A stretch of 64,000 bases of DNA. It comes from Sinotaia quadrata. Lineage: Eukaryota > Mollusca > Gastropoda > Architaenioglossa > Viviparidae. Where the stretch lies: contig CM054181.1 of assembly GCA_028829895.1 (NCBI GenBank), positions 5,480,001-5,544,000 on the forward strand, written 5' to 3'. Shown here piece by piece: positions 14,733 through 33,671 of this stretch; positions within the stretch are counted from its first letter, which is position 1; every line of letters starts with the position of its first letter. The translations under genes and the position numbers were made by a program. The notes beneath the pieces are model-generated. The model saw only the letters and a program-made list of their open reading frames with translations, searched no databases and was not told the DNA's origin.

Positions 14733-16599
14733 GATCACCTTACTATTTTTGTTACATAGAATATATTTCATTTAATAAGTCATCTACACATTTTTACACC
14801 AATGTCTGGGTTCACCCTTAGCCCCCACCCACCCCCAAAATTATTTTGAAGTGCAATGTTAAAAAAAAAAATAATAAATTGATGCTTTTAAGTGCCACAT
14901 TATGTAAAATTGGAACAATGACAAAATATCTTTTTAAAATCAATTTACTGATACACTTCATCAGATATTTATCTGTTACTTCATCAGCAAGTTTAACTGT
15001 TACTTCATCAGATATTTATCTGTTACTTCATCAGCAAATTTATCTGTTACTAAGAAGCTGCACACTGTGATAAGTGCAAGGATTAGAAATGATAATTTAT
15101 TTCAAACACTCTATTGGTGACAGTAAAGAGCTGAAGATCAGTACCAGTGTTAAAAATATGTATAAATATTTATTTCTCATGTGGGTTTTTTTTTTTTTTT
15201 TTAATCAGTTTAGCTATCTTCCAAATAAAGGAGATTGTACTCTGTAGGCCTTTCCCAGCAATGCCACTAAAATGTTTTGACATAATCTTCTGTGGTCAAA
15301 GAGACTCATGTTAATATTTGCTCTTCTGGGGTACTGGTTTTTCTTGTCTGTTATCCCTTGCACAGTTATTACACACTAAAAAAATTTTTTTTTAAAGAAA
15401 GCATATACACTGCTTGTAGTAGATGAAGGTATTCATTTCATTCTGCTAAAATTCAATGCAACTTATTATCTTCTAACATACAATGACAAAGATTGAAAAT
15501 TTCCCTACATAAATAGACATCTCGTGTACATCTCTCTTCTACTTTTAGAGTGGTTTTTTTTTCTTTTTCTGGTATGGGGCTGTACTTATTCATTACAAAC
15601 TGTTTTATTGGTGTGGTCTGTGACAAGACAAAGGTTGTGCATTTATACTGGCCTACAACATGCATTTATTCACTAACAAATACAGAGTCTGGCCTATTTT
15701 GATTTATGGTGCAGTGTGTGTGTGTGTGTGCATGCGCATGTGTGTGATAAAAATGTCAGTTGAAAAGGTCCTCTCAATTCCAAGCTTTTAATCTGTATTA
15801 TGTTCATTGTTAAACCCTTGTAATAATTCATTTGTTACAATCCAAATTTGTTCCCCCCTAAAATTGTTTAAATGTTATCATTATCAATCAATATTCACTA
15901 TTAAAAATAAGTTAGTCATTTTTTTAAAAAATAAAATATTAATGATGTGTCACACAAATGTAATGTAATGTACCAAACCAAACTTGTGAAAATTGTACTA
16001 ACTTACTGTAAACAATGAACCAATTCTCAGACCGTAAATATAACAAGAGTTTTAAATATATATAACAAAGAGTAAAATATAAGTTCTCATACATGTGTAT
16101 CCATCCAATATTTTATTTGAGTTGTATAAATTAACAGTTTTATAAATTGAATGTAAAATGTTATCAAGGTTGAATTTCCTTTCTTCAAAACAAAACAGCA
16201 CATGCATTACTTAATAAAACTAAAGATGTTTGCATACTATATTTTCCCTTCAAAGCATTTAAAATGAATGTCCTTATAAAATCACATTGTCCTGAAGATC
16301 AGTGATGTCATTTTTTTTTTAATATAAGACTGTGTGACATTATCAGTGGGTCCTCATTTGCATTTATTTAAATTAATTTAAAAGTTATGATCAAAATTAT
16401 AGGAAAGTTTACATCATAAAATGTTTGTATTATAAAACTCATCACTGATGCATAATCTCCAGAGGAAAACATTTATTTAACTGTGTTGTTATAAAAGTAA
16501 TTCCACTTGATTTATTTCTGTCTTTAAAATTCTTCATAAAATTGTTTGAAAGTTGATCCTCTGATGATCAAGTTAAATTTGTATATATAGTTTTCCAGC
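14733..16599. other. Intergenic, no gene seen
   Basis: Contains a triplicated TTCATCAGATATTTATCTG-like motif at 14955-15050 and a TG/CG run at 15714-15745. Otherwise AT-rich without a supported frame. Confidence 0.55.
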
Positions 16600-17250
16600 T
16601 CTGTATATAATGCTAAAGTGTCCTTGACCTTCCAGCATGTAGGTAGTTTTTTTTTTTTTATTCACATAGCCAGATCATGCACATAGGAGGTTTTTGAGCA
16701 ACGCTAAAGCATCCTTGACCTCTGAGCACATGGGAGTTTTTTTTTCACATAGCCAGCTTTGTGTTGCATTAGTACTCATCAAAACAACTGATGTGACATA
16801 ATCAAACACATGAGAGTTTTTTTTTAGCCACATGTCAAGCTTTAAGTTGTCATGTTCATGGGAAGGGTTGTGGGGGAGGAAGCTCTGCATGTAATGCTAC
16901 TAAAGCATCCTTGACCTTCAAACATGTAAGAAGGCTTTTAGAGCAACGCTACAGCATCCTTGACCTTCGAGCATGTGGGAGGTTTTTATCACATGGTCAG
17001 TTTTATTGTATTGTCACGTTCAAGGTACTCATAAAAAAAAAAGATGGTCAAGGTCATTTGCTCAAATTATATTACATTGTCGCATTCATGGAAAGAAATT
17101 AAGGAAGTTTTCACACATGGCCTGGGAGGGGGAGAGAGGGAGGGAGTTGAAGGAAGGAAGTTTTCAGTGGACAGCTTTATGTTGCATTGTCAGTTCACAA
17201 TACAGAGGCAACATCAAAATACTCATTAAAAAAAAAAATGATGGTTAAGG
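16600..17250. repeat. Degenerate repeat block downstream of the esterase gene
   Basis: Recurrent AGCATCCTTGACCTTC, then a poly-T tract and TCACATAGCCAG or similar, five or more times at irregular spacing. AAGATGGTCAAGGTCA-like elements occur at 17040 and 17240. Confidence 0.75.
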
Positions 17251-17490
17251 TCAATATTATTTGACTTATATTCAAGTCTTTCGATAAACAATTTCATTTA
17301 TGTTTCTAGCAATGCATTCATTTTAATTTTCCACCCTTCATGTGACTGGTGGCAAATACTCTAGTGTATTTATAGTATTTTAAGTCATGATCACCTAAAA
17401 GCTGCTACAATTATTACAATTTTAAAAAATTAGAGTTCTGTCATCATTGATTTGCCATTGTGGGTGACATTCCTTCCATGTTGCTGGATC

Positions 17491-24565
<7,075 letters not shown>

Positions 24566-24734
24566 GATAGCCGAGTTTTTTTTTAATGATTTTTATTCCC
24601 TGAGAAAAATGAAAACAGGAGAGAGAGTTATACTAAAGGGAATGATTGTAACCAGAGACTAGTGTTTTAGGTCTGTAGAGTAGGATTCTCTCATGACCTC
24701 CAAGCTCTAACTGCTCTATATCTTAGGACAGCAT
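24566..24734 (-). promoter_or_regulatory. 5' flank of the esterase gene
   Basis: The sequence immediately upstream of the start codon has a T-rich tract (24576-24597, plus strand). No clear TATA box was found. Assigned by position only. Confidence 0.25.
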
Positions 24735-24915
24735 GCAGCAGGCAAGAATGGTAGTCAGTGCACTGGCTCTGAGCAAACAGTCAAGAATGGTAGTCAGTGC
24801 ACTAGTTCTGAGCAAACAGTCAAGAATGGTAGTCAGTGCACTAGTTCTGAGCAGCAGGCAAGAATGGTAGTCAGTGCACTAGCTCTGAGCAGCAGCCAAG
24901 AATGGTAGTCAGAGT
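24735..24915. repeat. 39-44-bp array upstream of the esterase gene
   Basis: CAAGAATGGTAGTCAGTGCA...TCTGAGCA is repeated five times with short insertions. Confidence 0.93.
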
Positions 24916-25264
24916 AGCACACGCCTCAAAGTGTTGCTGTTCCAAGGAACCTGAATATAAAACCTTGTTGTATTTATCCCCCACCCCTTACGGGATTAAT
25001 GTATAACCAACCTAGTTGGAGTCCAGTTATGATTTTCTTGTTTATACCTTTCTGCTCTTGCTTGCTGCATATTTTAAATAATTTAACTTTTGCCTCTAGT
25101 ATCATTTTTTGCTTTTTATTCCAAGACTTCTATTAATTTTCTATACAGAGTCCACAGCTAGCCTTTGTTGTCTTGATTAATTATTTGACATTTTTGCCTT
25201 TTAGGAGAGCAACAGTTTGCTCCTTCAGTGGACAGGTTTGACGTCTAGTGTATAGATAGATGTA

Positions 25265-25272
25265 TGACGTCA
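25265..25272. promoter_or_regulatory. Palindromic cAMP-response-type element TGACGTCA
   Basis: A perfect 8-base CREB/ATF site 700 bp upstream of the esterase start. Such sites occur by chance, so function is unproven. Confidence 0.25.
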
Positions 25273-25601
25273 CTTCATCTGAGCTAGTCTCGTAGTCTCA
25301 CATTATTGTTTATTTCTTTTATACATTTACCTTGGGTTGGGTTTGATTGTAGGGCCTACTGCACTCTGATGTTTTGATTCCATAGTTCTCAAAAAGGATT
25401 CCTAAGTTGTGCCTTATGGTGCATTTTGTTCCAGCTGCTCACAGATTTCCAGGTAGTACATGTATGCAATCTGTTATTTCACCCGTGTTCTTAAGAGTCA
25501 GCATTTTACTCGATGGAAATATTTATAGTTTTTGCCTTGTGGAATTTTGTTTAGTGCATGCCCTAATGCAGTAATGGTGAGTGCTTCACTTTCAACTTCT
25601 C

Positions 25602-25604
<3 letters not shown>

Positions 25605-25685
<81 letters not shown>

Positions 25686-25688
25686 ACA
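25605..25688. repeat. Compound microsatellite
   Basis: A TCTG run, then (CT)n, then (CA)n in direct succession. Confidence 0.95.
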
Positions 25689-25959
25689 TCCATCTCTGTC
25701 TGTTGACTGTCTTGTTCATGGACTTATTGCAGATATTGACCAAGGATGAGTTTCAGTTAATTGTTTTCTTTCACGTTTTTCACTTTGTGGTGGGTGTGGG
25801 TGGGTGTAATTCAGTAAGTTTCACTGACTTTATCAGTGTTATATTTTCTGTTTTCCAGATGTATTTGACACTGTTTATGACCTATTGGTCAATAATGTCC
25901 TTGAATTGTTGTTATTTTCTGCCTCGCACTCCCGAGAGTCCGCCTACATCTGCTTTTCG

Positions 25960-26180
25960 GCATTGAGTTGTATGCATTCTGAACAGCTTTCCTGTTGTAT
26001 CTATTCTAGTCCATTGAGTTGTATGCATTGTGAACAGGTTTCCTGTTGTCGTATCTATTCTAGTCTATTGAGTTGTATGCATTGTGAACAGGTTTCCTGT
26101 TGTCGTATCTATTCTAGTCCATTGAGTTGTATGCATTGTGAACAGCTTTCCTGTTGTCGTATCTATTCTAGTCCATTGAT
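25960..26180. repeat. 54-bp tandem array (4 copies)
   Basis: The unit starts CATTGAGTTGTATGCATTGT. The period is divisible by three and leaves an artefactual open frame. Confidence 0.94.
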
Positions 26181-27869
26181 GCTCATCCTATAATACTCCC
26201 TATGTAAGTGAATATCGACCTGAATTTTCTTTCAGCCACTTGTTCATCCAATAATTCTCCATTTGTAGCTGATTACTGACTTTTTTAACAAACACTTAGT
26301 TTTGACTTCAGCACCTGTCTGACTCAGTACCTTGGTCTTGACCTTGACCTGCTTATATTTGTAAATAATTCCCTGATATTCCTCTTTCCTTTCTTCATTT
26401 GAACACCTTTTATTTTCCGAGGTGTCAAATTACAGGCCTTCTGTGGTTTTATTTCCTTTAGGAATGATTCGTCTTTTCACAATGTTCAAGTCATTTTTAT
26501 CGGAATGCTCTCACTAAAACCACCACACCACCACAACCATTATTATTATTCAATAAATTCATCAGTGTGACCAATTCAATGTATTGCAATGCCTATTTTA
26601 AAACAACTCATCAAGTGGACATAGACATTCCTTCATACATAGGCAAGTGTGCTGACAGTCTCTAATACGTATTATTATGCTGTGAACACTTCTCCCTGTT
26701 CTCGTTTGTCCTTGACCCATTTTGTTTTTCGTTTGATATTTATTTTTAATGGGAGAAAAATGTATTGCGATTTAGGAGCGAGCCTCTTCATGTAATCTGC
26801 TTTATGCACAATTCCGTTTTCGCCATTTCGTGAGGTCGAGCTTGCAGGGGAATTCAATGTGGAGAGTGATTTATCGATCTTTCACAGAAAATGTTATTCA
26901 GCGTGGCGTTTGATATATCGATCTTCGAAAGGAAATGCTATTCTACATAAGGTCTGCTGCATTCCTCCTGAAGGAATGTTACTCAACCAAGCTTGTCTTA
27001 ATTTCCCATTCATATCACTATGGGAAGACAGTATATAAATATCTTCATTGAAGGAAATTAATTCGAAATCTGAATATTTCCAGTCAAATCACTCGCAATA
27101 CATGGCTCCGAGCGTTTCAATCAGCTTACTTAACATTTTATATCGAAAAACTGTTTGTTTTGTTTTTCTTTCATTTCTTTCAAGAAGCAAATATTAGTTG
27201 TGTTCGCATTGAACTTGTTTGACAACTTAAACAAAAAAAAAAAAAACCAAAAAAAAAAACCCCAACAAAAATGAACAATCACCTTCACCACTCTCATTAA
27301 CAAAATTACGTCTGGTAATATACTACGTAGGACATTATTTAAAAATCTTTACCGGAAAAAATGAGATTTATAATCAGTAGATTGTGCTAACATTATTAGT
27401 AAATTTCCTGCAAGTTTTTATAATGAAACAAATACGGCATACGATGCTGGTTTAAGAATTTCACAACTTATTTAAAACCATTCAGACCGAAAAATGTTCA
27501 ACCTAGAGCTATTTATTTTTTCATGCTTATTGTTGATTGAACTCCGCCATGACCTTTCCACATTTGTTAAATTTTTAGTACGTATGAGCTCACCTCAGTG
27601 CATGCGCATGAAAGTTAAAATAAATACAGTACGTGCAAACAATAAAAAGCAATCAACCATATTTTACTTTTTTAAAATAAACAATATTTAAAATGACTAT
27701 AAATCTGTTGCACAAGTGTAACTTTAAAGAGCTACATTTTCTTACTGACCTTTGCTCGGCAACATGAAGACTGAATAGCAACGAGGACCTAGCCAGGGAG
27801 CGCGGAAAAGATTATGTCCCTCCCTCCCTCCCGTCATCTGCGCTGTAGTAAGTCAGTTAGAGAGTACGT
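26181..27869. other. Intergenic, no gene recognised
   Basis: AT-rich, with a poly-A/C low-complexity run at 27230-27262. A slightly GC-richer patch at 27770-27860 (GCCAGGGAGCGCGG) could mark a start site but has no supporting frame. Confidence 0.5.
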
Positions 27870-28735
27870 GCCTTTCACCTTATGTCGTCTGCACTAGGTG
27901 TGTCGTCTTATTTACAAACACCCTAAAATGTGGCGTACTTTCACCTTATGTCTAGTCTGCACTAGGTGTGTCCGTCTTATTTACAAACACCCTAAAAAGT
28001 GGCGTACTATCGACATACAAATGCCTTAGACTAGAGAGTGGCGTTCTGTCCACATATATAACGCCAATGAGAGAGGCGTTTTGTCTATAGCAGATAGTAG
28101 CGTTTTTGTTTACAAACGCCATAGAGAGGCGTTTTGTCTATATAGAAACTCCTTAGATAGTAGCGTTTTTGTTTACAAACGCCATTGAGAGGCGTATCGT
28201 CTATATAGAAACGCTTTAGAGAGTGGCGTTTTTATTTAGATACAAACGCTTTAGAGAATGGCGTTTTTATTTAGATACAAACGCTTTAGAGAGTGGCGTT
28301 TTTATTTAGATACAAACGCTTTAGAGAGTGGCGTTTTTATTTAGATACAAACGCTTTAGAGAGTGGAGTTTATATTTAAATACAAACGCGTTAGAGAGTG
28401 GCGTTTTTATTTAGATACAAACGCGTTAGAGAGTGGTGTTTTGACTATATACAAACTCGTTAGAGAGTGGTGTTTGACTATATACAAACGCGTTAGAGAG
28501 TGGTGTTTTGACTATTTACAAACGCGTTAGAGAGTGGTGTTTTGACTATATACAAACGCGTTAGAGAGTGGTGTTTTGACTATATACAAACGCGTTAGAG
28601 AGTGGTGTTTTGACTATATACAAACGCGTTAGAGAGTGGAGTTCTGTCTATATACAAACGCGTTAGAGAGTAGAGTTTTGTCTATATACAAACGGTTAGA
28701 GAGTGGAGTTCTGTCTATTTACAAACTCCCTTGAG
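27870..28735. repeat. 34-35-bp satellite (~25 units) with graded variants
   Basis: Units of GAGAGTGGCGTTTTTATTTA or GAGAGTGGTGTTTTGACTAT followed by ATACAAACGCGTTA. It opens with a duplicated ~66-bp CTTTCACCTTATGTC block. ACGCGT (MluI-type palindrome) recurs in later units. Confidence 0.93.
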
Positions 28736-29129
28736 AGTGGCTGAACAATGTTTTACGTATACTAACCCCATGTAATCCTCTTACTGAACAGTGTTTTCTA
28801 TATGCTGCTAAAGGGAAGTAAACACAGCGAAGGAGCACCCAGTTAAGACTCGAGGGAATAATACCAAATAGGTGTTCTGCAATGTGAGGAGAGAATCTTA
28901 TGGAATTCACTGTATTAGCTGAACAATAACTTGTTTATTTTGTTGCAAAAAAGAAAGTGCACAAAGTCTAATGAGACAGCATCTAAAACAGGTTATGTAA
29001 AAGCTATTATCACTTATCTTTAATAACTCCATTTCTGTTCTCTGATAATAACTATCCTGTCATTTGTGTTGACATTATTGTTGAATTGTATAAATATAAA
29101 ATTATTCAAACATGGTTTCATGGTAATAT

Positions 29130-29530
29130 TGATGACAAGTATCTTTTTCATTGTTTGTGTTATATGAATTTGATTGTTGACTTAATAAATTTATTGACCT
29201 TATTACACATATTGATAGCCTTATGTTAGAAAAGAAAGTGGGTGGATGGCTCACTAAATATATATATTAAAGATGGATTTGTATTCTCCTTTTACTAAGA
29301 AGTTTTCCATCTAACGGAAGTATTGTGTGACGGTAAATGTTTGTCTTTAATGTTGAGGAAGAGATAAAACGTTTATAGTGCCCGCATATCCGCCAAGTGA
29401 GAGAGATGAGCGATGTCTGCTGGAGAAGTATTAATAACAAAATTTAAGATTATCAACGCTGGTAATTAGTTATGGACGATTAATTAATAATAATAATCAT
29501 ACGCATTAACTAGGTGGCGTTGGCGTCACA
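29130..29530 (+). mobile_element. Diverged 3' part of the same LTR family
   Basis: Shared landmarks with 14390-14732 include TTAATAAATTTATTG, the AGTGGGTGGAT-type block, CATATCCGCCAAGTGAGAGA and the terminal GGCGTCACA at 29530. The 5' part is missing or too diverged to place. It directly abuts the 29.5-30.5 kb satellite. Confidence 0.65.
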
Positions 29531-30470
29531 GGTACCTTGTGAAGATTGTGAACAGGTAGCCAGTGAAAACTGTGGACCGGTAGCCAGCGAAGACCGTGGA
29601 CAAAGCCAGTAAAAACTGTGGACAGTTAGTCAGTGAAGACTGTAGATAGGCAGCCAGTGAAAACTGGACAGGTAGCAGTAAAGGATGGTGGACGGTTAAT
29701 CAGTGAAGATTGTGAATAGGTAACCAGTAAAGACTCTGAACAGGTAGCCAAGATATTTAACCATTGAAAACTGTGGAGAGGTAGCCAATGAAGACTGTTA
29801 AATTGTGAACAGGTAGCCAATGAAGATTGAATAGATAGCCAGTGATAATAGTGAAAGTATATTCAGTGAAGACTGTGAATAGATAGCCAGTGAATTATGT
29901 GAACAGCTAGTTAGTGAAGACTGTGAATAGGTAACCAGTGAAGTCTGTGAGTTAGTCAGTGAAGACTGTGAATATATAGCCAGTGATGATTGTGGACAGA
30001 TATTCAGTAAAGACAATGAATCGATAGCCAGTAAAGACTGTGAATAATAGCCAGTGGTGACTGTAGACATATAATCGGTGAAGACTGTGAATATGTAGCA
30101 AGTGAAGACTGTGGACAGTTATCCAATGAAGACTGTGCCCAGGTAGCCAGTGAAGATTGTGAGAAAGTAGCCAATGAAGATTGTGGGCTGGGTGAAGACT
30201 GAACAGTTAGCCAGTAAAGACTGGACAATTAGCCATTGAAGACTGTGAGTAGATAGCCAGAGAAGACAGTGAACATTCACTGAAGACTGGACAGCTAGTC
30301 AGTGAAGACTGAATAGATAGCCAGTGAAGACTGTGGACAGCCATTGACGATTGTTGACAGGTAGTCAGTGAAGACTGAACAGTTAGCCAGTGAAGACTGT
30401 GAACAGGTGGTAGAGTGAAGACTGTGAACAAGTAGCCAGTGAAGATTTTGTGAAGACTGTGAAGCAATAG
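29531..30470. repeat. ~24-30-bp satellite, plus orientation
   Basis: About 35 diverged units of AGCCAGTGAAGACTGTGAAC. Minus-strand frames through it are Ser/Leu-rich artefacts. Confidence 0.93.
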
Positions 30471-31384
30471 AGTGGTATGATCGGGTCTTCCTGCTCAAAG
30501 AATAATCCTGAACTTAGGATATCAACCTTTCTAAAAAATATTTACAGAAGATACCAGACTAGAGAGAAGAGAATTACATCGACAGAGTATCAGTGAACAC
30601 AAAAGCGATTTTTGTTGCTGTTGTTGATACCACCAATATCGCCGATCTATATTATCTTATTTCCATAAGCTACATATGTGTTTGTGTGTGCGTGTGTTTC
30701 ACCTCCAAGAACTTGTCGCCGATTAGACGCTATCAGCTCCAGGTCTGCATGATGACTGCTTTACATCCATGCCATGTGTGTGAATGGACGTCCCAGAGGG
30801 CCGACCCTGATGCCCCCATGTCCGTCTCGGGGATAAACCACATCTCCATTTCAAATTTTAGCTTCTTGGCTCTCTCATTGCCACCATGAAGTACGTGTAT
30901 CTATCAGTCAGTTAGCTAGAATTGTGAGCAATAGTTTTATTAGTGGTCACTTTATGACTGGTAATACCATTTCTTTGAATTATTTCCTCCTTAACCTCTT
31001 CAGAATTGTAAAAAAAAAATTAGTGGTTATTTTATAATTACAGTATTTTACTGAATTACCCCTCCTCCCTTTTTTTTTCCTCGCGCATTTCATCTTTAGT
31101 TCGACACTGTCTTCTTCACTCCTCACATTAATGATAAGCAAACGTACATTCGTCATACACTCATCTCCCAGTCATTCTGGTTCCAGAAATATTGTTAACC
31201 AAAAAATCCATCGATTCGCCCCCCCCCCCTCCATCTCCTTCCTTTAAAGGGCTTTGATAGTGAGCTGTCCACCTGATGCGATCGGTTTTGTAAGGGGAGC
31301 CAAGTCCAGCAAAGTCCAACCCATGACTGATAACGTCTAATCGACGAAAAGTTCTTGTAGGCCTTGGAGATGAAACAACGCCAA

Positions 31385-31418
<34 letters not shown>

Positions 31419-32186
31419 TTACACATATACGTGTATCATTCAAATGTTTACTTCGAAAAAAGAAACATCCTGTCAGAGCAAGAAATCTCCCTTCTTCGGT
31501 TTTCTTTCTTGTTGTCTCCCTTTCCCCCCCTCCCCACGAGTTTAACTACCAAGTCGTTTGCGGTCAGTTCTTCATCTCAAGTCATGAGTCCCTTTCTATC
31601 TCTGACATTTGCATGTTGTTGCGAACTTTTCTTTGTAGTTTACGTGCGTAAGCTGACAAATGACCTTTAAAAAAGTTCTTTGAAGTTAGTAATTTGGAAG
31701 TGCTTTCAGTTTTTCATGTAGATCTGTGAAATTCTTGTATTTCCTTGGTGCGATGATCTTTTCAACTGACGTCTCTGTGTGCCTTGTGTTTGTGTGTACG
31801 CGCTAGTGTGTATTGCCTATATGTTATCAACAGTACATGTAATTATTTAAATTTAGCCTGTGTGCGTGATTAGAGTGTACTAACTAAGGGAAATGTAATC
31901 TATGAGAGAATAGTCGCTAAAGTGTATGTGCGTGTGTAGTCTCTGTTACAGTAAAAAAAAAAAAGTTTGATTTGTGTATGTACTGGTGCATGTTGTCTTG
32001 TTTATATTTAAGTCTGACAACTCTTTATATCTGTAAGTGGCGTTTCTCTGCATAAGGGACACCTGTGCAGTGAGTTCTTGAAATAAAGTTGTGAGTGGAA
32101 TCATTTTAATGCTTGGCTAGCTGGTAGTGGTACCGTGTTCTTGTAAATATATTTGCAGGCGAGCGAAATACGATGTCTTTATACGT
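30471..32186. other. Intergenic with short dispersed repeat copies
   Basis: A segment with AAGAACTT(T)TCGTCGATTAGACG occurs at about 30700-30760 (plus) and 31290-31380 (minus), with a third copy at 33480-33590. CT/CA microsatellites lie at 31384-31420. No supported gene. Confidence 0.6.
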
Positions 32187-32400
32187 GATGACTCGCTTGT
32201 ATTGCTTTCCTATAAACATGAAATATAGTTTGTATTTATGAGTATGACTCGCTTGTATTGCTTTCCTATAAACATGAAATATAGTTTGTATTTATGAGTA
32301 CGACTCGCTTGTATTGCTTTCCTATAAACATGAAATATAGTTTGTATTTATGAGTATGACTCGCTAGTATTGTTTCTGTAAATATGTTTGTAGATGAGCA
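32187..32400. repeat. 56-bp tandem array (4 copies)
   Basis: The unit starts ATGACTCGCTTGTATTGCTT and ends GTTTGTATTTATGAGT. It is upstream of the MMS22L promoter candidate. Confidence 0.94.
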
Positions 32401-32869
32401 TAATATGATCTGTGACTATGCTTGTGGCTCGTCCCTGTTGTATTCCTCTAGGCCTACATGTTCGTAGATAGGTGAAATATGGACTAAGGTCTGTCTTTAT
32501 GTATTGTAGGCCTATCCCTATAAAGAAATCCCTCAGCTGTGGAATAATAACAAAAATACCCCAACCTAAAAAACATAAAACACAGTCTGCTTACGGGCAC
32601 CGTCTCCATATCAAAGCAAGTAAGTCCGAGAGATCTGTCATTTATCAGTTAATGTGATTCTTATAGTGTCACTAAAAAACTCTGATTTTAAAAGTCAACT
32701 ACATGTTTCGGATTATTTACATTAAAAAAAAAATGTATTATCTTCTGTTAATGTTAGTAATTTACAAGATAGAAAAAACAAAACAAACACACATAAAATG
32801 ATGATAACAAAAATAAATAATTATTTATGTAAAACAAAGATAAAAAATATATTATAAAAATATGATATA

Positions 32870-33022
32870 CCGGAAGCGGAAAGCCTCGATATATTGGGAG
32901 TAACATCCCTTTGTCCGGGAAAAAGAAAAGATTTTGACCGATTGAAAATGTATTTTAATTTAAAGCATTAATTAATAAAATGTCAGGATTATGGATTTTG
33001 TGAAATAAGCGCCAATCAAGAG
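32870..33022 (+). promoter_or_regulatory. Candidate promoter and untranslated first exon of MMS22L
   Basis: CCGGAAGCGG at 32870-32879 matches the ETS/GABP-type core typical of housekeeping promoters, in an otherwise AT-rich stretch. A good donor, AAGAG|GTAGGT, follows at 33022/33023, so 5' UTR sequence could run from near 32900 to 33022 and join the acceptor at 33650 or 33666 just before the MMS22L ATG. No long frame is present. This rests on motif, position and the need for a spliced leader. Confidence 0.35.
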
Positions 33023-33159
33023 GTAGGTCTTAATAATATAATAGTTATCATTTTTCTTTTTTTTTGGTAAACTGTTTTATAGAACATTAAAACAAATTTC
33101 TTTTAGTTTTTTTCAAAATACCTATCTTACTTTCTTAGTTTTATTAGTTTTAGATTCTA

Positions 33160-33410
33160 CAATACAGTCTTCACCGACTATATGTCTACAGTCATCACTG
33201 GCTACTATTCACAGTCTTTACTTATCTATTCATTGTCTTTACTGAATATCTGTCCACAATCATTATTGGCTATATATTCACAGTCTTCTAATGTTCTATG
33301 AATATCTCTCTACAGTCATCACTGGCTACCTATTCAGTCTAACTGTTCAGTCTTCACTGAATATATGTCCACAGTTATCATGGGCTATCTATTCAGTCTA
33401 TATTTAAGTT
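33160..33410. repeat. Same satellite family, inverted orientation
   Basis: CACAGTCTTCACTGAATAT and GTCATCACTGGCTA are reverse complements of the 29.5-30.5 kb unit. It lies between the putative MMS22L leader exon and the start codon. Confidence 0.9.
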
Positions 33411-33479
33411 ATTAAAAATTGAAATATCTGACACGCCTTCCTTGGTGAGGGGTAGCTTTGGTATTAAACAGTTCGTTTG

Positions 33480-33590
33480 AGGTGGTTCAATGATTGGTTC
33501 AACAGAATCCAGGAGAAGAACCGAGGCCAACCATAACACAAATCGATGAAAAGTTCTTGCAGGCATTAGAAGTGAACCAACAAAATCACC
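33480..33590 (-). repeat. Third copy of the dispersed CGTCGATTAG-type repeat
   Basis: ATCGATGAAAAGTTCTTGCA matches ATCGACGAAAAGTTCTTGTA at 31331 in the same orientation. The flanks differ, so it is a dispersed repeat rather than a tandem one. Confidence 0.6.
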
Positions 33591-33650
33591 ACCACCATCA
33601 TTTCATTTAGTGTTAGATGATATGTATTTTATGTTTTTCTTTGATTACAG

Positions 33651-33671
33651 ATAAAATTCTTTACAGATAAA
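33651..33671 (+). other. MMS22L 5' UTR end with duplicated acceptor
   Basis: The sequence TTACAGATAAAAT occurs twice, 16 bases apart, immediately before the start codon. It gives two acceptors (AG at 33649-33650 and 33665-33666). Both leave only non-coding bases before ATG 33672, so the choice changes UTR length but not protein. Confidence 0.5.

Noticed and set aside
25532..26193. Plus-strand frames of 144 and 102 codons
   Set aside because: One is a TCTG/CT/CA microsatellite, the other the 54-bp array.
26675..26857. 60-codon minus-strand frame starting MNSPASSTSR
   Set aside because: The end is lysine-rich and low in complexity, with no splice signals that would join it to a gene, and no recognised family.
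29626..30498. Series of minus-strand Ser/Leu-rich frames
   Set aside because: Pure translation of the satellite; overlapping frames give equivalent low-complexity peptides.
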